NCBI RefSeq assembly: GCF_012396185.1
Contig: NZ_JAAXOW010000002.1
Location: forward strand, 186,001-250,000
Direction: 5' to 3'
Origin: Sanguibacter hominis ATCC BAA-789
GTDB lineage: Bacteria > Actinomycetota > Actinomycetes > Actinomycetales > Cellulomonadaceae
Length of the DNA stretch: 64,000 nucleotides
In this document: one piece after another, positions 17,776-26,760 of the stretch
Layout of the letters: the number at the start of each line of letters is the position of its first letter
How positions within the stretch are numbered: the first letter of the stretch is position 1
Translations under genes and position numbers: made by a program
The notes under the pieces: model-generated
What the model saw: the letters and a program-made list of their open reading frames with translations, nothing else
Told to the model about the DNA's origin: nothing
The model's database searches: none

Positions 17776-19005
17776 TCATGCGTGGGTGGCGTCCGCCCGG
17801 ACGAGCTCGCCCAGGGCGAGCGCGACCTGCAGGACGAAGGACTCGCGCGCGTCGAGCGGGTCCCACCCGGTCAGCTCCGCGACCTTGCGCAGGCGGTACC
17901 TGACCGTGTTCGGGTGGACGTAGAGGCTGCGGGCCGCAGCCTCGAGAGACCGACCGGTGCCGAGGTATGCCGACAGCGTCTCGAGCGTCGCGCCCGCGCT
18001 GCCTGCGAGCGGCGTGTAGGCCTGGTCGACGAGCGTGCGGCGCGCGCTCAGGTCGCCGATGAGGACGCGCTCGGGCAGGAGGTCGTCCGCCTGGACCGGC
18101 CGAGGAGCCTGCGGCCATGCGGCCGCGGCCGCGAGCCCGGCGAGCGCCGCCGTCGCGGAACGGCCGGCCTCGCCGATGCCGCCGACGACGGGCCCGAGCA
18201 CGACCGGACCAGGACCGAAGCGCGGGACGAGCGAGCGGGCAGCCTCGACGAGGTCCGGCCCGCCGCCGAGGACGAGGACGATGCGGTTCGCCTGGATGCC
18301 GACGAGGGAGTCGTCGACGACGCGACGCGTCGCGCGGCGCAGCTCGGCCGCACGCACCTCGTCGAGCTGCTCCGTCGTCGTCCCGACCATGACCAGGACG
18401 TGCGCGGACCCGGACCAGCCGAGCGCGGCGACGCGCGAGCGCACCGCGTCGTCGGACTCGCCCCGCATGAGCGCGTCGACGACGAGGGCCTCGAGGCGCG
18501 CGTCCCACGCGCCGCGCATCTCGGCCGCACGTGCGTACACCTCGGCGGCGGAGAAGGCGACCTCGCGCGAGTACCGCAGGACGGCCTCTCGCAGGTCGCG
18601 CTCGGCACCCGGGACCGCGAGCTCGTCCGAGTACGCCTCGACGACGTCGACGATCACGCGGACGAGCTGGAGCGTGTGCTGCAGGGAGATCGATTGCGTG
18701 AGCTCCGGCGGGGCTGCGGAGAAGATCTCGGAGACGCCGCTCGGTGCGCCCGTCGGCTCCTCGTACCAAGCGACGAACGAGGCGATCGCGGACTGCACGA
18801 CGAGGACGATCCACGACTTGTCCTCGGCAGGGAGGTCGCGGTACCAGGACAGCTCGGCGTCGAGCTGCTTGAGCGCGGCCTTCGTGAGCAGGCCTGTGCC
18901 CGCGCGGACGCGCCGGAGGTGCTCGTCGTCCTCGACCTCGGGTGCGGCCGGGTTGGCAGCCGTCGCGGGATCGACGCGGTCCTGCGCGGGGGTAGCACGG
19001 CTCAT
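17776..19005 (-). CDS. fasR: PucR/CdaR-type transcriptional regulator of fatty-acid synthesis (FasR-like)
   Basis: This is probably the regulator of the downstream fab operon. The 409-residue product has a long N-terminal sensory region, a middle GGDEF-like/CdaR segment and a C-terminal PucR HTH with SLYVHPNTVRYRLRKV near the end. It lies directly upstream of fabD on the same strand. That is the position of FasR in streptomycetes, and of the mycobacterial PucR-type regulator between aceE and fabD. ATG 19005 is chosen because TATGCT (19012-19017, minus strand) ends 6 nt before it. A longer start at 19044 would overlap that promoter. The activator role is family knowledge from Streptomyces. Confidence 0.85.
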   Translation of the reverse strand: MSRATPAQDRVDPATAANPAAPEVEDDEHLRRVRAGTGLLTKAALKQLDAELSWYRDLPAEDKSWIVLVVQSAIASFVAWYEEPTGAPSGVSEIFSAAPPELTQSISLQHTLQLVRVIVDVVEAYSDELAVPGAERDLREAVLRYSREVAFSAAEVYARAAEMRGAWDARLEALVVDALMRGESDDAVRSRVAALGWSGSAHVLVMVGTTTEQLDEVRAAELRRATRRVVDDSLVGIQANRIVLVLGGGPDLVEAARSLVPRFGPGPVVLGPVVGGIGEAGRSATAALAGLAAAAAWPQAPRPVQADDLLPERVLIGDLSARRTLVDQAYTPLAGSAGATLETLSAYLGTGRSLEAAARSLYVHPNTVRYRLRKVAELTGWDPLDARESFVLQVALALGELVRADATHA

Positions 19006-19011
19006 GGGTCG

Positions 19012-19017
19012 AGCATA
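19012..19017 (-). promoter_or_regulatory. Putative -10 hexamer of leaderless fasR
   Basis: TATGCT on the minus strand ends 6 nt before the ATG at 19005. Confidence 0.4.
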
Positions 19018-19108
19018 CGGCCCTGGATTGTGGGGAACGCACAAATCACGGAAGATGCAGGAGGTATCAGGATCCGGCTTGGCGGGTGAGGAATCGTCAA
19101 GAGACGCC

Positions 19109-19114
19109 TAAGGT
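19109..19114 (+). promoter_or_regulatory. Putative -10 hexamer, leaderless gene at 19121
   Basis: TAAGGT ends 6 nt before the ATG at 19121. Confidence 0.4.
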
Positions 19115-19120
19115 GGGTTC

Positions 19121-19822
19121 ATGAGTCTCCTGCCCAAGCTCCGCCAGCTCATGAGGAAGACGACCTCCGCCTCGACCGTGGGGACGCGTCGCCCGACCAC
19201 CGCTGCACGGCCGGGCGACCGGCCGCACGAGGACGCGCTCCGCGCGATGCTGACCGACGACCCGAACAACGAGCGCGCCTTCCGCGCGCTCGTCGAGATC
19301 GTCCGCCAGCGCGCTGCGTCGACCGGGCACCACGAGGACCCGCTCGCCGCCGAGCACGTGGACGAGAGCTACCAGGACGAGCGTCGCCGACAGGGCGACC
19401 TCGCCGTCTGGGCGCTCGCCGAGGAGCTTGCCGGCAACCCGCGCGCCTGGTACCCGCTCATTGAGCTCGCGCGGCTGTCGATCGACGAGGACTTCGAGGG
19501 GGCGATGCGCCGCCTCGCGACCGCAGCTGAGCGCGACTCGTCCGGTGACGGGCTCACGGCCGCGATCGTCATGCTCCGCGAGTCCGGCCACGCGACCGAG
19601 GCGAGCGGCCTCGGCGTCGGGCACTGGCGTCCGCGCGAGCACACCGTCGAGGCGGGGCGCCAGCTGATCCTGGCGGCGCTCGACGCTGGCAGGCTCGGCG
19701 AGGCCAAGCATCACCTCGAGTCGCTCGCCCTCGCTGCTGACCAGGGGGCTGTCGAGCGGATCACCGCCGAGCTGCGCACGAAGATCGCGATGAGCGAGTC
19801 GGGCGTCGGCGGAGGAGCCTGA
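19121..19822 (+). CDS. Conserved hypothetical, helical (TPR-like) protein
   Basis: The function is unknown. The 233-residue product has a basic N-terminus (LPKLRQLMRKTT) followed by paired helices with TPR-like spacing: ALRAMLTDDPNNERAFRALVE near 40-60, WALAEELAGNPRAWYPLIEL near 108-127 and a final repeat AALDAGRLGEAKHHLESLA. There is no membrane segment. It lies divergently from fasR and convergently to aceE, separated from aceE by a 20-bp stem terminator, so it is a single-gene unit. A possible adaptor or scaffold role is only suggested by the helical repeats. Confidence 0.72.
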   Translation: MSLLPKLRQLMRKTTSASTVGTRRPTTAARPGDRPHEDALRAMLTDDPNNERAFRALVEIVRQRAASTGHHEDPLAAEHVDESYQDERRRQGDLAVWALAEELAGNPRAWYPLIELARLSIDEDFEGAMRRLATAAERDSSGDGLTAAIVMLRESGHATEASGLGVGHWRPREHTVEAGRQLILAALDAGRLGEAKHHLESLALAADQGAVERITAELRTKIAMSESGVGGGA

Positions 19823-19847
19823 CGCTCCTCCTCCCTCAGACCTGAAC

Positions 19848-19891
19848 GACGAAGACCCCGTCACCCGGAATCGGGTGACGGGGTCTTCGTC
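19848..19891. terminator. Bidirectional terminator between hypothetical gene and aceE
   Basis: A perfect 20-bp stem (GACGAAGACCCCGTCACCCG and its complement) with loop GAAT separates convergent genes. Confidence 0.92.
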
Positions 19892-19909
19892 ATCGGTGGG
19901 TCCGACCGG

Positions 19910-22651
19910 TCAGGAGTCGCCACCCGCCGTGCCGGACGTGCCTGCGCGCACGTCGTGCAGGCTGTACTTCGCGATCGCCTGTGCTGCAGCGTCGGGCGCG
20001 ACCGCGCCGCGAGCAGCGAGCGACTGGAGGACGCGGACCGCTGTCGACGGACCGTCGATCTTGAAGTGGCGGCGAGCGGCGGCACGGGTGTCCGAGAAGC
20101 CGAAGCCGTCGGCGCCCAGCACGTCGTAGTCGCCCGGGACCCACTTGCGGATCTGGTCGGTCACGAGCTTGTCGTAGTCGCTCGTCGCGATGAACGGCCC
20201 CTCCGCACCCTGGAGCTTGGTCGTCAGGTACGCGACCTTCTTCTCCGCTCCCGGGTTGAGGAAGTTGTGCTCGTCGACGGCCAGGCCGTCGCGGCGCAGC
20301 TCGAGCCAGCTCGTCACGGACCAGACGTCCGCCTGGACCCCCCAGTCCTCGGCGAGCAGCTTGGCTGCCTCGAGCGCCCACAGCACGCCGACACCGGACG
20401 CGAGGATCTGCGCCCGCGGCCCCTCGCCCTGCGCCTCGTGGATGCGGTGGATGCCGCGGAGGATGCCTTCGACGTCCACGTTCTCCGGCTCGGCCGGCTG
20501 AGCCATCGGCTCGTTGTAGACCGTGAGGTAGTAGATGACGTTCGGGTCCCGGTCGCCCTCGCCGTACATGCGCTCGAGGCCGTCGCGCACGATGTGGCGG
20601 ATCTCGTAGCCGTACGCGGGGTCGTAGTGCACGACGTGCGACATGGTCCCGGCGAGCAGCGGCGAGTGGCCGTCAGCGTGCTGGAGCCCCTCGCCCGTGA
20701 GTGTCGTGCGGCCAGCCGTGGCACCGATGAGGAAGCCACGCGTGAGCTGGTCGCCGGCGGCCCAGAACTGGTCGCCCGTCCGCTGGAACCCGAACATCGA
20801 GTAGTAGAAGTAGAACGGGATCAGCGGCTGGCCGTGCGTCGCGTACGACGTGCCGACCGCCTGGAACGCGGCGGCCGAGCCGGCCTCGTTGATGCCCGTG
20901 TGCATGATCTGCCCGGCCTCGGACTCCTTGTAGGAGAGCATGAGGTCAGAGTCGACCGCGCGGTAGTTCTGCCCGAGCGTGTTGAAGATCTTCGCGCTCG
21001 GGAAGATCGAGTCGAGACCGAACGTGCGGGCCTCGTCGGGGATGATCGGCACGATGCGCTTGCCGATCTCCTTGTCCTTGACGAGGTCCTTGAACAGCCG
21101 GACGAGCGCCATCGTCGTGGCGACCTCCTGCTGGCCCGAGCCCTTGGCGAGGAGCTCGTACGTCTTGTCGCCCGGGAGGTTGAGCGGCTCGTACTTCGCG
21201 CGACGCTCAGGGACGAACCCGCCGAGCGCGCGGCGACGCTCGAGCATGTACTGGACCGTCGGGTCCTCGGGTCCCGGGTTGTAGTACGGGGGCAGGTAGG
21301 GCTCGGCGTCGATCTGCTCGTCCGTGATCGGGATGTGCAGCGAGTCGCGCAGCGCCTTGAGCTCCTCGTTCTTGAGCTTCTTCATCTGGTGCGTCGAGTT
21401 GCGACCAGCGAAGCCGGAGCCGAGCCCGTAGCCCTTGATCGTGTGCGCGAGGATGACCGTCGGCTGGCCCGTGTGGGCGCGTGCCGCGGAGTACGCCGCG
21501 TAGATCTTGCGGTAGTCGTGGCCGCCGCGCTTGAGCTCCCAGATCTCGTCGTCCGTCATGTTCTCGACGAGCGCCTTGGTGCGCGGGTCGCGCCCGAAGA
21601 AGTGCTCGCGGACGTACGCGCCGTCGTTCGCCTTGAACGTCTGGTAGTCACCGTCGAGCGTCTGGTTCATGAGGTTGACCAGCGCGCGGTCCTTGTCGGC
21701 GTTGAGCAGGACGTCCCACTCGCGGCCCCAGATGACCTTGATGACGTTCCAGCCGGCGCCGCGGAACTGCGCCTCGAGCTCCTGGATGATCTTGCCGTTG
21801 CCACGCACCGGGCCGTCGAGGCGCTGCAGGTTGCAGTTGACCACGAACGTGAGGTTGTCGAGCTGCTGCTGCGCGGCGAGCTGCAGCATGCCGCGGCTCT
21901 CCGGCTCGTCCATCTCGCCGTCGCCGAGGAAGGCCCAGACGTCCTGCTGGGACGTGTCCTTGATGCCGCGCTCGTGCAGGTAGCGGTTGGTCCACGCCTG
22001 GTAGATCGCCGAGGCTGGGCCGAGGCCCATCGAGACCGTGGGGAACTCCCACAGCTCGGGGGCGAGGCGCGGGTGCGGGTAGGACGGCAGGCCGCCGCCT
22101 GGGTGCGACATCTCCTGGCGGAAGCCGTCGAGCTGGTGCTCGTTCAGACGACCCTCGAGGAGGCCGCGCGCGTAGACACCGGGGGAGGCGTGGCCCTGGA
22201 AGTAGACCTGGTCGCCGCCGCCCGGGTGGTCCTTGCCGCGGAAGAAGTGGTTGAGGCCGACCTCGTAGAGGGTCGCGACGGAGGCGTACGACGAGATGTG
22301 CCCGCCGACGGCGACCGAGGGACGCTGCGCGCGCGTCACCATGACGGCGGCGTTCCAGCGGATCCACGAGCGGTAGCGCCGCTCCATGACCTCGTCGCCC
22401 GGGAAGTAGGGCTCCTCGTGGACACCGATGGTGTTGACGTAGGGGGTGTTGAGCGACGTCGGGACGGCGACGTTGCGCTCGCGCGCCCGCTTGAGCAGGT
22501 TGAGCAGGACGTATCGGGCGCGGGGTCCGCCACGCTCGTCGATCAGGCCGTCCAGCGCCTCGACCCACTCACCTGTCTCGGCGGGGTCGATGTCCGGTAC
22601 CTGGCTGAGCAGACCGTTGATGAGCGGTCGGGTCTCGTCGTGCGAAGCCAC
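19910..22651 (-). CDS. aceE: Pyruvate dehydrogenase E1 component, homodimeric
   Basis: The ThDP-dependent E1 decarboxylates pyruvate and feeds acetyl groups to the E2 lipoyl domains, linking glycolysis to the TCA cycle and fatty-acid synthesis. The 913-residue product has the ThDP/Mg motif [12 protein letters not shown] at 243 followed by VVNCN about 28 residues later. It also has SHPGGG and [12 protein letters not shown], typical of the AceE family. GTG 22651 is chosen because AAAGAGG lies about 7 nt upstream and conserved sequence starts there. The open frame continues 41 codons further without conservation. The lipoate genes lipA and lipB needed for the complex are also in this window. Confidence 0.95.
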   Translation of the reverse strand: MASHDETRPLINGLLSQVPDIDPAETGEWVEALDGLIDERGGPRARYVLLNLLKRARERNVAVPTSLNTPYVNTIGVHEEPYFPGDEVMERRYRSWIRWNAAVMVTRAQRPSVAVGGHISSYASVATLYEVGLNHFFRGKDHPGGGDQVYFQGHASPGVYARGLLEGRLNEHQLDGFRQEMSHPGGGLPSYPHPRLAPELWEFPTVSMGLGPASAIYQAWTNRYLHERGIKDTSQQDVWAFLGDGEMDEPESRGMLQLAAQQQLDNLTFVVNCNLQRLDGPVRGNGKIIQELEAQFRGAGWNVIKVIWGREWDVLLNADKDRALVNLMNQTLDGDYQTFKANDGAYVREHFFGRDPRTKALVENMTDDEIWELKRGGHDYRKIYAAYSAARAHTGQPTVILAHTIKGYGLGSGFAGRNSTHQMKKLKNEELKALRDSLHIPITDEQIDAEPYLPPYYNPGPEDPTVQYMLERRRALGGFVPERRAKYEPLNLPGDKTYELLAKGSGQQEVATTMALVRLFKDLVKDKEIGKRIVPIIPDEARTFGLDSIFPSAKIFNTLGQNYRAVDSDLMLSYKESEAGQIMHTGINEAGSAAAFQAVGTSYATHGQPLIPFYFYYSMFGFQRTGDQFWAAGDQLTRGFLIGATAGRTTLTGEGLQHADGHSPLLAGTMSHVVHYDPAYGYEIRHIVRDGLERMYGEGDRDPNVIYYLTVYNEPMAQPAEPENVDVEGILRGIHRIHEAQGEGPRAQILASGVGVLWALEAAKLLAEDWGVQADVWSVTSWLELRRDGLAVDEHNFLNPGAEKKVAYLTTKLQGAEGPFIATSDYDKLVTDQIRKWVPGDYDVLGADGFGFSDTRAAARRHFKIDGPSTAVRVLQSLAARGAVAPDAAAQAIAKYSLHDVRAGTSGTAGGDS

Positions 22652-22978
22652 CAGCAACCTCTTTATCTCGTCATGAGCACTTCCGAGGGGCTGGCGCCCC
22701 GGTGCTCCCAGTCCGGACCCTGAGCTCGTGGCGCGGTAGCGCCGCACGGGTCCTGATGACCATTGTGTTCTCAAAGTCGCGGCAAAGTCACACCGTGTCC
22801 ACCGATCTTTGCCGTGATCCTCGTGACACCCGAGGTGGGTGCGGGCGGCTGCCGTGCACTACCTTTGCCAGTGGGCGCCTCGTCGCGGGGTGCCGGTACT
22901 GCGGGCGGCGTTGTGACACAGGTGACAACGCGCGGGCGGTGCCCGCTGGAGTCTTTTCGGAAGGAACGGGAACCACAG
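22652..22978. promoter_or_regulatory. Divergent aceE / DUF3052 control region with direct repeats
   Basis: This 327-bp gap holds no gene I can support. It contains two CAAAGTC copies (22772-22778 and 22783-22789; 11-bp period, one helical turn) and two GTGACA copies (22913-22918 and 22922-22927) inside GTTGTGACACAGGTGACAAC. These may be regulator sites for aceE and the DUF3052-ahpE pair. The regulators are unknown. Confidence 0.35.
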
Positions 22979-23410
22979 GTGGCCACGAGCACGGACCCCC
23001 AGGACGCGACGAGCGCCGCGGGGGCGGAGAAGCTGGGATTCGACCGGGAGATGGTCGTCCAGGAGTTCGGGTACGACGACGACGTCGACCACGACCTGCG
23101 CTCGGCGATCGAGGACATCACGGGGACGGACCTGGTCGACGAGGACTACGACGACGTCACTGACGGCGTCGTCGTCTGGTACCGGGACGGCGAGGACGAC
23201 CTGACGGACCTGCTCGTGGACGTGCAGACCGTCCTCGACGACGGTGGTGCGATCTGGGTCTTCACCCCCAAGCCGGGCCGCGACGGCCATGTCGGCCACA
23301 ACGACATCCAGGAGGCCGCGAGCACGGCGGGCCTGCACGTGACGAGCACGTTCTCGATCGCGCGCGACTGGTCGGCGACGAAGCTCGGCACGCGAGGCCG
23401 CGGCCGCTGA
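22979..23410 (+). CDS. DUF3052 family protein
   Basis: This is a small acidic conserved actinobacterial protein of unknown function. The 143 residues show the family core: KLGFDREMVVQEFGYDDDVD, then GVVVWYRDGEDDLTDLLVD and IWVFTPKPGRDGHVG. GTG 22979 is used because conserved sequence begins about 25 residues later and the open frame upstream lies in the promoter region. It ends in a TGATG overlap with the peroxiredoxin gene, so the two are coupled. The same pairing of DUF3052, peroxiredoxin and aceE is found in mycobacteria as I recall it. Confidence 0.85.
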   Translation: MATSTDPQDATSAAGAEKLGFDREMVVQEFGYDDDVDHDLRSAIEDITGTDLVDEDYDDVTDGVVVWYRDGEDDLTDLLVDVQTVLDDGGAIWVFTPKPGRDGHVGHNDIQEAASTAGLHVTSTFSIARDWSATKLGTRGRGR

Positions 23411-23874
23411 TGGAGACGGTGCCGCTCGCGGTCGGTGACGTCGCGCCTGACTTCACCTTGCAGGACACGCACGGCACGCCCGTGACGCTGTCGGCGCTGC
23501 GCGGCGGCCCCGTGCTCGTGGTGTTCTTCCCGTTCGCGTTCTCGGGGATCTGCACGGGGGAGCTGTGCGAGCTGCGGGACAACCTCGATCAGTTCGAGGA
23601 CGCGCGCGTCACGCTCCTCGCGGTCTCGTGCGACCCGGTCTTCTCGCTCAAGGCGTGGGCAGAGCAGGAGGGCTTCGGGTTCGACCTGCTGTCGGACTTC
23701 TGGCCGCACGGTGAGGCCGCGCAGGCGTTCGGCGTGTTCGACGACGAGCACGGCCTCGCTGTGCGCGGCAGCTTCCTGATCGACGCGGAGGGGATCGTCC
23801 GCTGGGCGGTCGTCAACCTGCGCGGGCAGCGCAGGGACCTCGACGGCTATCGTGAGGCGCTCGCGCTCCTGTGA
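23410..23874 (+). CDS. ahpE: AhpE-like thiol peroxidase (peroxiredoxin)
   Basis: It reduces peroxides using a catalytic cysteine. The 154-residue product has the peroxiredoxin active site as P41-x3-S45-x2-C48 in PFAFSGICTGELC and closely follows mycobacterial AhpE through LLSDFWPHG and FLIDAEGIVRW. Unlike the AhpE sequence I recall, it has a second cysteine at 53. That gives the C-x4-C spacing used for peroxidatic and resolving cysteines in PrxQ/BCP enzymes. The ATG overlaps the DUF3052 stop. Cytoplasmic; there is no signal sequence. Confidence 0.9.
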   Translation: METVPLAVGDVAPDFTLQDTHGTPVTLSALRGGPVLVVFFPFAFSGICTGELCELRDNLDQFEDARVTLLAVSCDPVFSLKAWAEQEGFGFDLLSDFWPHGEAAQAFGVFDDEHGLAVRGSFLIDAEGIVRWAVVNLRGQRRDLDGYREALALL

Positions 23875-23910
23875 CGGCGACAAGGTAGTCTGACGGCTGC
23901 CTGTTCACCA

Positions 23911-23984
23911 GGGCCTGTAGCTCAGCTGGTTAGAGCGCCACGCTTACACCGTGGATGTCGGGGGTTCGAGTCCCTCCGGGCCCA
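23911..23984 (+). tRNA. tRNA-Val (TAC)
   Basis: This is a 74-nt cloverleaf with acceptor GGGCCTG / CGGGCCC (one T-G wobble), discriminator A, anticodon stem CCACG/CGTGG with loop CTTACAC (anticodon TAC), and T arm GGGGTTCGAGTCCCT. CCA is not encoded. TAGTCT about 20 nt upstream may be part of its promoter. Confidence 0.95.
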
Positions 23985-24033
23985 CCGTCGGCACCTCGGT
24001 CGCCCGAGGTGTCGTTCTGCGTCTCAAGTGACG

Positions 24034-24399
24034 TCAGCGCGCACGCTTGCGGCGCTCTCGCCGTCTCACGACCGCGGCCTCGCGGACCTCGGTGAACCGG
24101 TCGACGTCGGCCTGGCGGAGGAGGCGCGCGCCTTCCGCGCCCACCTGCCACGGCGGCTCCTCAGGTGAGTGCGGGCGGAAGTCTTCGCGTCGCACGCGCC
24201 AGAGCAGGTCGCCCGGATGGCGCGCGGCGACGGCGGCAAGCGGATGGTTGGAGCGAAGACGGTCGTCCTTGCTCGGCCGCCCCAGCCCGTCGGCAGAGTC
24301 GGCGAGCGCACGCGCCTGGGCGAGGCCCTCGGCCTGGCACACGAACTCGAGCGACGGGCCGTACGGCGAGTGCTCAGCCCAGTAGAAGACGGTGCTCAC
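24034..24399 (-). CDS. Hypothetical protein
   Basis: I do not recognise a family. The 121-residue product starts with a compact aromatic segment (VFYWAEHSPYGPSLEFVC) and ends in a very basic tail (VRRRERRKRAR). It has no signal or membrane segment. GTG 24399 is chosen because AAGGAGG sits 5-6 nt upstream, one of the best ribosome binding sites in the window. It stands alone between tRNA-Val and a secreted-protein gene. The basic tail could bind nucleic acid, but that is speculation. Confidence 0.65.
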   Translation of the reverse strand: MSTVFYWAEHSPYGPSLEFVCQAEGLAQARALADSADGLGRPSKDDRLRSNHPLAAVAARHPGDLLWRVRREDFRPHSPEEPPWQVGAEGARLLRQADVDRFTEVREAAVVRRRERRKRAR

Positions 24400-24601
24400 G
24401 TGTGCCTCCTTGTCGTGTCGCCTGCCGGCTCCGTGGACCATGATGCCCGACACGGGTCGCGCGGTTCCCCATGTCGGGTGCGCCTGTGAGGCGTAGAAGC
24501 CTCCTCGGGGACGGTTGTGCTCTTGTCACGGTTCAACAGGACAGAGCGAGGGACGCTGGGTACGGTCGGGAAGACGTCGTCGCCAACCTCTGGAGCCTTC
24601 C

Positions 24602-25234
24602 GTGACTCGTGTGTCTCGCCGCCTGTCGGCACTCGCCATCGCTGCTTCTCTCGGTATCCCGGGTTCCGTCGCTCTCGCGACGAGCGCTGCTGCGCTCCCG
24701 GCCCCGGCTGCTCCTGTCGCCGCGAGTGCGACGGCCATCGACTGCAGCCGCGGCAGCGTGAAGCTCTCCCGCTCGTTCGGCACGTACCGGCTGAAGGGCG
24801 CGTGCGGCAAGGTCACGATCACGGGAACAGGCGTGACGGTCTCGCTGCCCTCTGCCACGGCGCTCAGCGTGAAGGGCAGCAACGCGAAGGTTCGCGTCGC
24901 GAAGAACGTCGGCAAGGCGTCGATCACCGGTACCGGCGTGAACCTCAAGGTCGGAGGTTCGCTCGGAACACTGAAGACAGATGCGAGCAACGTGAGCATC
25001 ACCGTGAAGAACAAGCTCAAGACGGCCCGCCTCGAAGGTGCGAGCACCAAGCTCCGTGCAGGGAAGACCACGACGCTGGTTGTGCGCGGCAGCGGGAACA
25101 ACGTGAAGGTGACCAGCCTGCGCAGCCTCCGTGTCGTGGGGGCGAACAACTACGTCAAGGCGGCGACCGGCAAGGCGAAGACCGTGAAGGTTAGCGGGAC
25201 CGGGAACGTCATCAAGGTGCGCACGTCGCGCTGA
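24602..25234 (+). CDS. Secreted DUF3060-type repeat protein
   Basis: This is an exported protein of unknown function. GTG 24602 gives a clear signal peptide: basic VTRVSRRLS, a hydrophobic core to about residue 30, and an Ala-rich cleavage region (ATSAAALPA). The mature part, about 170 residues, is a string of short strands with recurring G-T-G-V and G-N-N motifs (ITGTGVTVSL, ITGTGVNLKV, RGSGNNVKV, VGANNYVKA). This is the pattern of DUF3060 and similar beta-solenoid surface proteins. Lys-rich with few acidic residues, so strongly basic. A terminator follows. The alternative upstream start at 24515 lacks a signal. Confidence 0.8.
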   Translation: MTRVSRRLSALAIAASLGIPGSVALATSAAALPAPAAPVAASATAIDCSRGSVKLSRSFGTYRLKGACGKVTITGTGVTVSLPSATALSVKGSNAKVRVAKNVGKASITGTGVNLKVGGSLGTLKTDASNVSITVKNKLKTARLEGASTKLRAGKTTTLVVRGSGNNVKVTSLRSLRVVGANNYVKAATGKAKTVKVSGTGNVIKVRTSR

Positions 25235-25251
25235 CGATCGTCCGGACGTGA

Positions 25252-25286
25252 ACGAGGGCCTCGCGACTCAGTCGCGAGGCCCTCGT
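25252..25286. terminator. Terminator after the DUF3060 gene
   Basis: A perfect 16-bp stem with a 3-nt TCA loop lies between the convergent genes ending at 25234 and 25331. Confidence 0.85.
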
Positions 25287-25330
25287 CCGTCACTCCTGCT
25301 GTCGCGCGCATAGTCGCGGTCCTGCGCTCG

Positions 25331-25759
25331 TCAGGCGCAGTTGTCGCAGATCCCCGTCGCCGGGAGCGTCATGAAGCACGTGGGGCACATGGCCGTGGGA
25401 CGCTCCGGCTCGGCGGGACGACGCGTGGAGGCGGGCTTCGCGGCGGCGGTGCGCTTGGGTGCGGGCGCGCGACGCGGCGCCCGTGCAGCGCCGGGCTCGA
25501 CGACGTCGAACCCGCGGTTGCGGACGACCTTGATCGCTCCGTCGTCGAACTCCTCCGCGAGAGCCGTCCGGCCGGTCGCATAGCGGTGCGCGACGCCGAT
25601 GACCGCGGCGCAGTCGTAGCTCGTGCCCTCGTGGACGATCGTCGGCCCTCCCGAAGCCTCGAAACCGTAGACGCCGAGGAAGTTCTCGCTCCCACGGGAG
25701 TCGTGCTCGGCGATCGCCTGGAGGATGTGCTGACGGGTCACGGAGGAGAAGGTAGCCAC
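25331..25759 (-). CDS. Small protein with C-terminal zinc ribbon
   Basis: The function is unknown. The 142-residue product has a compact N-terminal domain (ATFSSVTRQHILQAIAEHD, then GGPTIVHEGTSYDCAAVIGVAHRYATG), an Ala/Pro/Arg-rich linker, and a C-terminal C-x2-C...C-x2-C ribbon (CPTCFMTLPATGICDNC). I recall similar unnamed proteins in other actinobacteria. GTG 25759 is chosen because the hexamer TACCCT ends 6 nt before it and sequence conservation would start at the first strand. It diverges from the aldo/keto reductase gene. Confidence 0.7.
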   Translation of the reverse strand: MATFSSVTRQHILQAIAEHDSRGSENFLGVYGFEASGGPTIVHEGTSYDCAAVIGVAHRYATGRTALAEEFDDGAIKVVRNRGFDVVEPGAARAPRRAPAPKRTAAAKPASTRRPAEPERPTAMCPTCFMTLPATGICDNCA

Positions 25760-25765
25760 CCCGCC

Positions 25766-25771
25766 AGGGTA
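25766..25771 (-). promoter_or_regulatory. Putative -10 hexamer, leaderless gene ending at 25331
   Basis: TACCCT on the minus strand ends 6 nt before the GTG at 25759. Confidence 0.35.
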
Positions 25772-25895
25772 GTCGGCGCGCGCACCGGCCCCGGCCGCTG
25801 AGAGGGCCGGTGTGACGAAGACGGTGCCGCTCCCGGCACCCGTCGCACCGGCGTGGCAGGGTAAGCACCAGGACCAGCCAGCAAGGAGACACATC

Positions 25896-26732
25896 GTGGA
25901 CCAGCAGACCCTGCACCTCGTCCTGAACAACGGCGTAGCGATCCCGCAGCTCGGCTTCGGCACCTACAAGGTCGAGCCTGGGGACGCGGTCGCGGTCGTG
26001 CGGGAGGCCCTCGAGATCGGCTACCGGCACGTCGACACCGCGCAGATGTACGGCAACGAGCGCGAGGTCGGGCAGGCCGTGCGGGAGAGCGGGCTGCTCC
26101 GCGAGGACGTGTTCCTCACGACGAAGCTCAACAACAACCAGCTGACGTACGACGACGCGATGGCGTCGTTCGACCGCTCGCTCGACGAGCTCGGTCTCGA
26201 CTTCGTCGACCTGTTCCTCATCCACTGGCCGCTCGCGACGGTGAGCGACTTCGTCCCCCGCTGGAAGGCGCTCGAGGAGATCTACCGGTCCGGCCGCGCG
26301 CGAGCGATCGGCGTCTCCAACTTCCAGGAGCACCACCTCGTCCGGCTCATGGAGGAGACGGAGATCGTGCCCGCCGTCAACCAGATCGAGATCCACCCCT
26401 ACCTGGTGCAGGACGAGCTGCGTGCGTTCGACGCGAAGCACGGGATCGTCACGCAGGCGTGGTCGCCGCTCGGCCGCGGAGCGGTCCTCGGCGACCCGAC
26501 GATCGCGGAGATCGCGGGCCGCCACGACGCGTCACCCGCGCAGGTCATCATCAGGTGGCACGTGCAGCGCGGCGACGTCGTCTTCCCGAAGGCCTCGAGC
26601 CGCGCGAGGATCGAGGAGAACTTCCGCGCGCTCGACCTGCGGCTGACGGACGACGACATGGCGGCCATCACGGCGCTCGACCGGGGAGAGCGCACGGGGT
26701 CGCACCCCGACACGATGGCCTGGATCCCCTGA
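25896..26732 (+). CDS. Aldo/keto reductase (AKR5-like)
   Basis: This is an NADPH-dependent reductase of aldehydes or ketones. The 278-residue product has the AKR catalytic tetrad Asp48, Tyr52 (DTAQMYGNE), Lys77 (TTKLNNN) and His110 (LIHWPL). The (beta/alpha)8 barrel and its length match 2,5-diketo-D-gluconate reductase-type enzymes. GTG 25896 has an AAGGAGA ribosome binding site about 8 nt upstream. The SDR gene follows on the same strand after about 28 nt, so the two reductases form an operon. The physiological substrate cannot be read from the sequence. Confidence 0.93.
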   Translation: MDQQTLHLVLNNGVAIPQLGFGTYKVEPGDAVAVVREALEIGYRHVDTAQMYGNEREVGQAVRESGLLREDVFLTTKLNNNQLTYDDAMASFDRSLDELGLDFVDLFLIHWPLATVSDFVPRWKALEEIYRSGRARAIGVSNFQEHHLVRLMEETEIVPAVNQIEIHPYLVQDELRAFDAKHGIVTQAWSPLGRGAVLGDPTIAEIAGRHDASPAQVIIRWHVQRGDVVFPKASSRARIEENFRALDLRLTDDDMAAITALDRGERTGSHPDTMAWIP

Positions 26733-26760
26733 CCGGCACGGCGAGGAGGAGGATGTGCGC

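Noticed and set aside
19955-22723. A 922-codon open frame antisense to aceE
   Set aside because: Very long antisense frames arise in GC-rich coding DNA. Its product is low-complexity Val/Arg/Leu/Asp with no fold signature, while the opposite strand encodes an unmistakable AceE.
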